Source: Megaustenia siamemsis
Taxonomy: Eukaryota > Mollusca > Gastropoda > Stylommatophora > Ariophantidae
Assembly: GCA_032433765.1 (NCBI GenBank)
Contig: JAVIAB010000092.1
Location: 66,640,666 to 66,704,665, forward strand
DNA length: 64,000 nt
Reading direction: 5' to 3'
Under the pieces are notes generated by a model, which searched no databases, had not been told where the DNA came from, and saw only the letters and a list, made by a program, of their open reading frames with translations. Made by a program: the position numbers and the translations under genes. Shown here piece by piece: positions 56,571 through 64,000 of this stretch. Each line of letters starts with the position of its first letter. Position 1 is the stretch's first letter.

Positions 56571-57346
56571 ATTGACGTTTATTGTTCATATTATACCACG
56601 ACCGAAGCAACAGACAATGAAAACACAGATTACAACAATAACACTGTTTCCTGTTAAAATGGAACTGTTCACTATAACTCGACAAAATCAGAATGATCAG
56701 ATCGGATATATAATTTTGACTGATGAAAAGAGGTTTGGAGAGAAAGAAACTGAAAGTAAAATAATTGTGAGGTGAATGTGTTGGGGTGGAGAAGGTGGAT
56801 GACTGACAGTATTTCTTGGCGGAAACTGTTTGATCTCGCCGAACCGAGAGTCGGCTCTAGAACCATTCGTTGGCTTCTTCCTTTGTTTAAGTCGGTCGCA
56901 GGATGATCAAAAGGAAAAAAATGGATGGGTCGGGAATGACGGGAAGTCGACGTTAAACTAACTACTAGAGTGTTCCGAGTTTTAAACATAGGTCTACTAG
57001 GGAATATTTTTAGTTAGAATTCTCCACGGTAGAAGTTAATGTAACAAATTTTAAATCAATTTTACCCAGGACATTTTGCTCAATGCAACCTGATTTTATT
57101 TTTTATCCGCCGCAGGCCACAAAAAGGATGTCGTGGGCCACATGTGGCCCACAGGCACCTAATTGGCCATCCCTTACCTATGCCAACTAGTATGGCACAT
57201 GATGATAATGATAAAAAAAAGAGCAAAAATTGTAGCATTTTGCACTGTTTTTGTGTGACTCATTATACTTGATACATTGTTCACTTTTAGGTACATTTCT
57301 TTGAATTAAAAAGCCAATATTGTGTCTAAAGCAGTATTTTAATGGC

Positions 57347-57462
57347 CCATGTTTGTTCATTAGAGCAACTAAATAATGAAATATCTTTTACTTTAAAAGC
57401 ACATCCATGTTTGTTCATTAGAGCAACTAAATAATGAAATATCTTTTACTTTAAAAGCACAT
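57347..57462 (+). repeat. 58-bp tandem duplication over a splice acceptor
   Basis: Units 57347-57404 and 57405-57462 are identical. Each contains ctttaaaag|c, the acceptor of exon 23. Splicing at the first one (after 57399) would read into an in-frame tag within eight codons, so only the second copy gives the ADGRV1 frame. Confidence 0.92.
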
Positions 57463-57587
57463 CTACAGCATCCCAACTGCCACTATCACAACAGGCCACA
57501 CCTGGTGAGGATTATGTTAGCAGACAAGATTTTGTTACTTTTGCGGAAGGAGTGGCTAGGGCTGTGATTACTGTTGTCATTAAACAG
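57458..57587 (+). CDS. ADGRV1: ADGRV1 exon 23: Calx-beta h, middle
   Basis: Acceptor ttaaaag (weak), donor cag|gtataa; phase 2 in, phase 0 out. Encodes a Ser/Gln-rich loop, then ATPGEDYVSRQDFVTFAEGV and VITVVIKQ. The acceptor at 57469 (ctacag) is stronger-looking but would shift the frame. Confidence 0.88.
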
Positions 57588-57689
57588 GTATAAACAAGTG
57601 TTATTTCTTTGAAGAAAAAAAATTCTGTTCTAAAAATTCTTATCACCTTAATGATGATATTAGGATGATGATGTTGATGAAAATGTAAA

Positions 57690-58790
57690 AAAAAAGGAAC
57701 AAGTGGTATGGTAACAGCTTTACGTAGGTGAGAAACAAAACAAAAGTGGAACATGGTTTTGGTCAATAAGGCCTTCAACTGGAACAATAAACAACAACAC
57801 AAAAATATATGAGGATATACACAGAAATCTTAACTTCATGGCGATAATATACTAAACTCTCAAAAAAAGGAAAATAAGTCAGTTCCCTGTGGTCAGGAGC
57901 TTGGTCAGGCACTGACTGGACTGAAATTGATTTGGCCAGCTGACAGGGTGGACAAAGGTGTGAAATACAGTCAAAGGGAAGGGTTATAACAATATGTGGT
58001 GGTGGGTACAAGATCCCAGACTCTACTATTAACTAAAAACGTTTATATGAACTGATTTCCAATAAGTTTATCCACGAAGACAATTTTTTTACATATCCAA
58101 GTGAACACATAAATCTGTGTATATCTGCAACTATGGGTGCGCACAACAAATAGATGTGCACAAATGCATGCGTACATAACCATACATTAATAAATGCATA
58201 CATCTGTATATATTACCACAAAGCATATTAAAAACACCTAAAAATGTCCAAATGTGCCAATACACATATAGACAAATATACACACATGTATAGGTGCTGG
58301 TGCGCATGAGGATAAGAAACGTTTAGCAGGTATCTTATGTGTATGAGAGTGATATGTTCATGCCTTTGGGGACAGTGAATCCAACTGGACTATGAGACGA
58401 TTCTCAAGAGTGAACAGACTATGATTGCTGGAGTGACATGAGACAATGCCAGTAACTTGTATGTCAGGTTTGCCATGTCGGGTTTACCACTATGGCCTGG
58501 GGAATTAAAATTGGACGTAACCAGACTGCCAGTCTTCTTCTCTTCATGGCAAAGATGCTAAAAAGATCTGTCACATAGAAGTCGTCCAGACTTGCCTATA
58601 TATGTCATCTGGCAATGCTGATATGTTATGTTGTAAATGATATTCCAGAATTTGCATGTTAACTCCTCCTGGATATCAAATCGTCCATTGGGGAATAGGA
58701 CAGAATAAGTGCAAAGCAAATGGTGATAAGTGCTGCAGACTCTGCGTCCACATTGTATGGTGTCTAGGTGTTTGTTTTCTAAATAGACTT
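57690..58790 (-). mobile_element. Penelope-like retroelement remnant
   Basis: On the minus strand a GIY-YIG-type endonuclease remnant (58436-58690) is followed by a 3' region (57690-58020). That region contains the aggccttattgaccaaaacc phrase shared with the fold-back arms at 32064-32867. This is the order of domain and terminal region expected for Penelope-like elements. The RT part is missing. Confidence 0.7.
58436..58690 (-). pseudogene. GIY-YIG endonuclease domain remnant (Penelope-like)
   Basis: One frame with a single stop reads LTCKFWNIIYNITYQHC, QMTYIGKSGRLLCDR, then after the stop LVTSNFNSPGHS and KPDM. IIY...TYIG, the Arg 10 residues later and the FN-x-x-GH-S box match the GIY-YIG domain found C-terminal in Penelope-like elements. 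Confidence 0.75.
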
Positions 58791-58878
58791 AAAGTAATTA
58801 CAATAGTACAATACCAAAATAAATTTAAAAAAAAATAACATGTACTGTTAATTTAAAGTTATTTCTCAACAAGAGAAA

Positions 58879-59129
58879 CACACTGTACCCCAGTCACGCC
58901 AAGTGGCGTATAGGGAATATAGTGTTAGTGACCATAAATTTTAGACCTTCGGCACATGATTTTTTGGGTAATGTGGTCGGTATTACGCCCGTGCCGCTTC
59001 ACTTTCCCAGAAAAAAATCTGGTACCCGTTAATGGCTGGGTGAACCCGGAAGCCGTCGATTGGGATCGAACCCTACCCCTTGTCCTTTGTAGTCCAGTTC
59101 ACTAACCACTGAGCTATCGCAGCTCCCCC
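58879..59129 (-). mobile_element. SINE-2, complete minus copy
   Basis: Flanked by aacaagagaaa (58868-58878) and aataagagaaa (59130-59140), a TSD with one change. The tRNA head is at its right end (ctaaccactgagctatcg, the complement of the A box). Confidence 0.9.
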
Positions 59130-59594
59130 AATAAGAGAAATGCTTTATAATAAATAGACAGTGCATAGGTCACTTTGTACACATTTGCCTAGATCTTCCT
59201 CAATGCCTGTCTAAGAAAAACAGTGTTATAAATCATGCATTAAGTTTGCAGTTTATGTTTATTTATTAGTGGTAACAGAAAAAAAAACACTCTTCTCTTT
59301 TAAAGCTACACTATATCATTAAAAGGGTTGAACGTTTGAATTTAATTAAGGAAAATTATATCCACAAATGCTCATGTGAAAGCATAAACAATTTGCTCCA
59401 AATGCAATATAGGATATACAGCTATTATAATAAAATAATTCAAATAAAAGTTAATTTTTAATATTTTCTGTTTGATGTGCATAATATTAAAACAGTATTA
59501 GTTTAACAGTGATAAGTTATTGTGTGTAATGAAAGTTTATAGGACAATAGTGGCAAATCTCTTATCAGTATTTTGTTGACAAGAAACTTAATTT

Positions 59595-59980
59595 TCTAAA
59601 GAATATATTAATGAGAATATATGGTATATATTGGCAGACCAAACTACGATATAGAGATATCTGTAAGTCATCTCTGAATGACTTCTCCATCTGTGAAAAT
59701 GACTGGGAACATCTGGCAAGTGATCGCACATCATGGAGAGCATGTATAAAGAATGCTATAACATCATTTGAGACTGTGCTAAGGCAACGCTTAGAAGAGA
59801 AAAGACTCATGAAAAAGGATGGAAAACCCTGTAGACTAGTAGATCAGTGAGCCTGACTTGTTCATTCTGTGGCCTTGTATGTTTGTCAAACATTGGTAGA
59901 ATTAGCCACGAGAGAAGCTGTTCGAAAAAACAAAACTTCAAAAAAAAAAAATACACAATAGTCTCCACTAAACCGCCTGA
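59595..59980 (+). mobile_element. LINE C-terminal fragment with a zinc finger
   Basis: Reads LRYRDICKSSLNDFSI, WEHLASDRTSWRACI, then in the next frame CSFCGLVCLSNIGRISHERSC, a C2H2-like finger. This pair of segments is a known C terminus of a widespread metazoan LINE type. Confidence 0.75.
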
Positions 59981-60310
59981 CAAGACGAAAAGGGTATATG
60001 CTATATATAACTACATAACAAAATATCATGGAAAATGTCAGTTAAACATATATAAGACAATATTTTACAAGGTATACGTAAAGGTAATGAAAGCAGTTAT
60101 TTAAATAATTCATACTGGAGGATGGGGATTAAAACAAGACAACTTTCAACAGTTAACTCAAAAGGCTCTAGACTTATTAAAGCTATGACAGGACTATTAT
60201 TAGTTATTAGTTTTAATTTTATTTTAATGACATATGTATTTTTACTTCTTTAAAACTGTCATTTATTGCTATTTATTGCACACTCTTCAATGCTATTTTT
60301 GTTGCAACAG

Positions 60311-60487
60311 GACAACATTCCTGAAGAGGAAGAGACATTTTTGGTGAATCTCACATCAGTCACTGTCCAAGGTATCAGCCCAGGCTCAGGGGCAGCTCCC
60401 AGTATTGCTGTGGGGAGAGGGGTGATGGAGGTCATCATTTTAGGCAATGATAATGCTGGAGGCATTGTGGAGTTGGATGTTAAAACA
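60311..60487 (+). CDS. ADGRV1: ADGRV1 exon 24: end of Calx-beta h, start of i
   Basis: Acceptor gcaacag, donor aca|gtaagg, phase 0 at both ends. Encodes DNIPEEEETFLVNLTSVTV, an extended Gly/Pro/Ala loop, and MEVIILGNDNAGGIVEL. Confidence 0.92.
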
Positions 60488-60507
60488 GTAAGGCATAGTA
60501 ACATTGT

Positions 60508-61272
60508 TATAGTTCATTCAGAAATTCGTGCCCACAGAGTTGATCAATTATCTCGGAAGCTGTTTGATGAATTTCTGTAATTCTTTTTCATGAAATCTTA
60601 TTTTCACCGACCTTAAGATTTTATAACATGTAGGTATTAAGGTCAAGAGCAGCAGGAATTGGTTCCCTCAATGAGATAGAACTGCTTGCACAGAACAGAG
60701 ACAGATGGCAAGATTTGATAAATATCTTTAAAAGAAAACTGCTAGAACAAAAATTTCAGATAGGAGAAGTTGTATCTTGGTCTACACCCTATGGGCCGGT
60801 TACTGCTCGAAAGGTCAATAGATAGAAGTATTAAGGTAGTCTGAATTTTGCACAAGCAGTTTTTTGTTATATAATTTTAGGAAAATATCAAACTGTGTGC
60901 TCTAAACATTAGATTTTACTGTAAATTATGTTAATTTTCTAACAAACCTTTCAGTGGTTTGCGTCTTCAAGTTACGGTTCAGTGAGCGCGAGATAGTGCT
61001 AAGATTGTGTGGAGAGCACATGAAATTTTTTAACGGTGAGTTGATTACAACAAATGTGGGTATTGAAAAATCCTAAAAATTAGGACAACCAAGAAAATAA
61101 TATTTTTATATACCTAAAAAAATCTTTCCTAAATGCATGACAGTAAGGAAAAAAATCAGACTTAAGGTCGGTGAAAAAAATAAGATTTCATGAATAAGAA
61201 TTACAGACAGTGATCAAACGGTTTCAGAGATAATTGATAAAGTTTGTGGGCACGAATTTCTGAACAACTATA
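60508..61272. mobile_element. TIR transposon, non-autonomous, with a LINE insert
   Basis: Inverted repeats of about 110 bp: left from tatagttcattcagaaattc, right ending gaatttctgaacaactata. Contains a family A LINE fragment (60644-60827). No transposase coding seen; superfamily unknown. Confidence 0.75.
60644..60827 (+). mobile_element. LINE family A, 3'-end fragment
   Basis: Starts caagagcagcaggaattgg and ends gatagaa, with a 10-bp TSD gtattaaggt (60634-60643, 60828-60837). Inserted inside the TIR element. Confidence 0.88.
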
Positions 61273-61709
61273 ATATGTTTATATTTTGTAGTTAATAAAG
61301 AGATATTTATTTAAAATCATAAGACATGAAAGAATAACAATTTTATTGATTGTGAACATTTCATCTTTCATACAGTTATTCACAATAGTGAGCACAAATC
61401 TTCAATTAAGCTTAATTAACTTGTTTTCTTTTTTTTTTCAGTTTAGATTTTCTACTGCATGTTGTAGTCAGCCCCAGGCTTATACCGCTTTGGTCACCTC
61501 TTAAGATATGATTGATAGATTACAATGTAACATTTCTCTACTTTACTAATGGATCCAGGCAACACAAAAATATAAGTGACAGAAAATATACTTGACCAAA
61601 CAAGATCAACAACTGAGAATTGCTCAACAGGTACAACAAGGGTAAATGTGCACAGTGATGATAGGGCAACACCTAGATTGGATAAGTCATGCACTTTCTG
61701 ATTAGGAAT

Positions 61710-62194
61710 CATCATCATCTAGTGCCTTCTCCGCAATGAAGGTTGGCTACCATGGATCGCCATTCTACTCTGTTTCTTGCTTTGATGGTGCAGGCTGTCA
61801 TAGATTGACTTGTCCATCTTTTGATGTTACTCGTCCATGTTAGTCTTGGTCTGCCTCTGCCTCTTTTACCTTGTATTTTCCCTTCCAATATTACTTTTAG
61901 TAGGCTGTTGGGTCTTTTAACATGCCCCAAAAATTTCACTTGTATTGTCTTAATTGTATTTAGTAGTTCTCTTTTTATTTTCAGTTGTTTTAAAACTTCA
62001 TAGTTTGTTTTCTTTTCTTTCCATCCAATTCTACCTATTCTTCTATAAATCCACATTTCAAAAGCTTTTCTGTTCTGTTTTCTTGTCTAATGTCCATGTT
62101 TCTGCACTATACAGGAATATTGAGATGTAACATTTTGCCATTCTTAGTTTCAGCCCTGCTGATATTTGTTTTTTTGTTAGTATATTTTTAGGCA
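61710..62194 (-). mobile_element. LINE family C, 3' copy with empty MITE site
   Basis: 11-bp TSD tgattaggaat (61699-61709, 62195-62205). The minus frame 61715-62056 reads WIYRRIGRIGWKEKKTNYEVL, GKRGRGRPRLTWTSNIKRWTSQ to a stop. The 3' end is (gat)n. Confidence 0.92.
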
Positions 62195-62479
62195 TGATTA
62201 GGAATAGGCATAAACATATAAATATATAATCATGCAGGGAGGTGGTAACACCATATGAAATTAGAGCAGAATCTTGGTCAGCTCTTGTTAGGCTTGCTAG
62301 TCATGCATTAAGCTGTTAACTGTGGGACACTCACTGCTATCTGTTTATGTACAAGTGTAAAAACATTTATTAAATAATCACTGATATGTTATTAACATAT
62401 AGAAAGGTTTTGCTTCACCTTGTCTAAAACCTGTTGTTTGCTACACATCGAACAAATGCTGCAATTTTCAGATCATGCA

Positions 62480-62735
62480 ACACAAAGCTCAATTTTAGTA
62501 CACAATAGTTCATCATTATCATCTGGCCTGTCCAGGTTGCAAATTGATCTCCATGACAGCTGCTCTGTTTTTCTGTCCTGTGTGAGATGACTTGCATAGG
62601 CAGAATTTAGTCCAAGCCAGTCTGCGATATCTTTCACCCACTTTCTTCTTGATTTCTTCTTTGTCATTCACCTGGTACTGTACCCTCCATAATGACGACA
62701 GTATGATTTTCATTAGTTTCATTCTAAACAGCACA
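62480..62735 (-). mobile_element. LINE C-terminal fragment
   Basis: The minus strand reads SRRKWVKDIADWLGLNSAYASHLTQDRKTEQLSWRS and stops shortly after, a typical LINE C terminus of another subfamily. Confidence 0.65.
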
Positions 62736-62998
62736 TCTTAAGAGATACTAATATTTCCTATATCATAGGTTTTTGCAGTTTTTGTTTCTATGATTTCAAA
62801 GATGCTGCTTGTTGATTCAGAGGTTTATATCTCATCTCAATTTGCAGCTTAAAATCAAAGATAAAAGTGTTCTGTTAATGAGATACTTTATCTTGAATTT
62901 AGAAATTTAAAACTCTGAGTGCTGCTTGTTTGTATATTTCCATGGCTGCATGTTGACTAATTCTGATTGGACAAATTACAACAAATCTTTTTTAACAG

Positions 62999-63238
62999 AA
63001 TGTTGAAGGTCGCTTTGATGTTTATGAGGAGTATGGCAAAAATGTGACAATTGAGCTACCTCTGAAACGACTTGAAGGGGTTTTTGGTTTAGTAACAGTA
63101 ACATGGCAAGCTAACCACATCAGTACCACAATACTGGACTTTTATCCAGGAAGTGGGACAGTCAGTTTTCAAGACAAGCAGAGAAACGCCAACATTTTCA
63201 TCACCATTATTGATGATACTCTTCAAGAGGATATGGAG
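62999..63238 (+). CDS. ADGRV1: ADGRV1 exon 25: Calx-beta i
   Basis: Acceptor ttaacag, donor gag|gtacgt, phase 0 at both ends. Encodes FDVYEEYGKNVTIELPLKRL, EGVFGLVTVTW, DFYPGSGTVSF and ITIIDDTLQEDME. The domain must be finished by an exon beyond the window. Confidence 0.94.
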
Positions 63239-64000
63239 GTACGTTCTAATTTGATCCATTTTGTAGATTGAAACCATCTGGGTGTCTAGATACATATTAA
63301 TAGTTGGTTAGCTGAGAAGAAGAAATGCTAGCAAAATGTAAATATGGGTATAGTCATGCTAATAATGTATTGTTAATGTGGTCTCATTACCCATATTTTT
63401 TGTCATTACCATATATGGGTAATGCATTAAACTCTACACCAGGTTGTCCAATTTTTCCAGGGGAAAATATGCACTTCCATTTTCAAACTGAAGTTATTTT
63501 GACCAGAAAAACAACATTATTTATTTTGACTATTTGCTGTATGTCTATCAAATGGAGACAGTGTACGCTAATTTTGTTCATGTTAATTCATGAAAGAAGC
63601 ATTGGGGAAAAAAATTAATCTTGTTTATTGGGATTAGAGAAGAAATATTTATTAACTAGTAGGAATTGACATGAAAGCCATTTGGGTTGTCAGCAAAGGC
63701 TGGTGTATGTACAATAAAATAATAACAGTAAACTCCAAATCTCTCTCATATATATTAGCTATGAAAACATCCCATTTATTAGCATTATCTCACTCTCCTT
63801 TGTTGACTGCACTCAGTTCACCCTTGAGAACCATCTCGTAGCCTGTTGTAACAGTATGACCAATTCTAATATGGAATAAACAACACCCATTTTGAATGAA
63901 TAAATAAGAGAGCCGCGTGAACTTTAACAAAGAGGGATCATTAGCTGGACTCTGAAAATTTTCAACATAGTATTGAAATAATGAGTTTAATAAGCTAATG
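63239..64000. other. Start of the next ADGRV1 intron
   Basis: AT-rich sequence with no exon, repeat family or ORF that I recognise. Confidence 0.6.

Larger units (their letters stand above)
54448..57175 (-). mobile_element. hAT transposon, non-autonomous by decay
   Basis: 2728 bp. The 8-bp TSD is acctacgc (54440-54447) and acctatgc (57176-57183), differing by one C-to-T change. Terminal inverted repeats cagggatggccaat and attggccatccctt. It encodes a transposase on the minus strand (BED finger first, dimerisation domain last) and is interrupted by a SINE. Confidence 0.92.
54279..57215 (+). mobile_element. LINE family D 3' end, split by a hAT transposon
   Basis: 54279-54447 matches the family D C terminus (tggaatatttggttacaactgg...). 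The last 32 bases with the (gat)n tail are at 57184-57215. The gap is exactly the hAT element. Confidence 0.85.
1742..63238 (+). other. ADGRV1: ADGRV1 (VLGR1) orthologue, internal part, 25 exons
   Basis: This is the span of a very large adhesion G-protein-coupled receptor. ADGRV1 has a giant extracellular region of tandem Calx-beta domains (Ca2+-binding beta sandwiches), one block of EAR/EPTP repeats, then a GAIN domain and seven membrane helices. In vertebrates it forms ankle links of hair-cell stereocilia and periciliary links of photoreceptors and binds PDZ scaffolds. Seen here: 25 exons with compatible phases, total 4298 bases and no internal stop. The Calx-beta repeats carry the typical acidic DD-x(3)-E and I-x-NDxxG boundary motifs. 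The EAR block lies between Calx-beta halves exactly as in ADGRV1, which no other Calx-beta protein I know has. All introns are GT-AG except one GC-AG. Exons are 95-346 bp and introns 164 bp to 7.9 kb. Neither the start codon nor the 7TM end is in the window. Confidence 0.92.

Noticed and set aside
57400..57425. Alternative start of ADGRV1 exon 23 at the first acceptor copy
   Set aside because: Reads into an in-frame tag after seven codons; only the second copy is compatible.
57470..57587. Alternative exon 23 start at the ctacag acceptor
   Set aside because: Shifts the frame and loses the GEDYVS Calx-beta motif.
1..64000. CRISPR arrays, operons, bacterial-type promoters
   Set aside because: The window is an intron-rich animal gene; repeats present are TE or microsatellite, with no direct-repeat/spacer pattern.

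Overview
The window is a piece of an animal nuclear genome: AT-rich, dominated by introns, with short GT-AG exons on the + strand and a heavy load of transposable-element (TE) debris. The one host gene I can support runs through almost the whole window on the + strand. I reconstructed 25 internal exons between 1742 and 63238 (4298 coding bases, about 1433 codons, phases compatible at every junction). They encode roughly ten Calx-beta repeats interrupted by a block of EAR/EPTP propeller repeats. That order is diagnostic of the very large adhesion GPCR ADGRV1 (VLGR1/GPR98/MASS1). The first exons and the GAIN/7TM end lie outside the window.

Layout: 1742-19750 holds exons 1-12 (five Calx-beta repeats, the sixth begun). 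A 7.9-kb intron (19751-27656) carries an I-clade LINE nested in another LINE and a nearly intact 5'-truncated LINE. 27657-43336 holds exons 13-18 (start of the sixth Calx-beta repeat, then the EAR repeats). 47031-63238 holds exons 19-25 (the second half of the interrupted Calx-beta repeat and three more repeats).

The introns contain several families of non-LTR retrotransposon, most 5'-truncated and many with visible target-site duplications (TSDs). They also hold an RNase-H-bearing I/Nimb-type LINE, a Penelope-like GIY-YIG remnant, a hAT transposon, TTAA-flanked piggyBac-type elements and MITEs, a mariner-like remnant, three SINE families and several fold-back structures. Many are nested (SINE in hAT in LINE; LINE in MITE; LINE in LINE in LINE), so relative ages can be read off the sequence. 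One SINE shares its 3' end with the most abundant LINE, which suggests a parasite/partner pair.

The organism is probably a lophotrochozoan, perhaps a gastropod mollusc: I-clade (Nimb-like) LINEs, Penelope-like elements and this SINE style are common there. This is inference, not proof. The only sizeable non-TE-like reading frame besides ADGRV1 is a cysteine-rich tandem-domain ORF (3505-4371, - strand) that sits inside a dispersed repeat.
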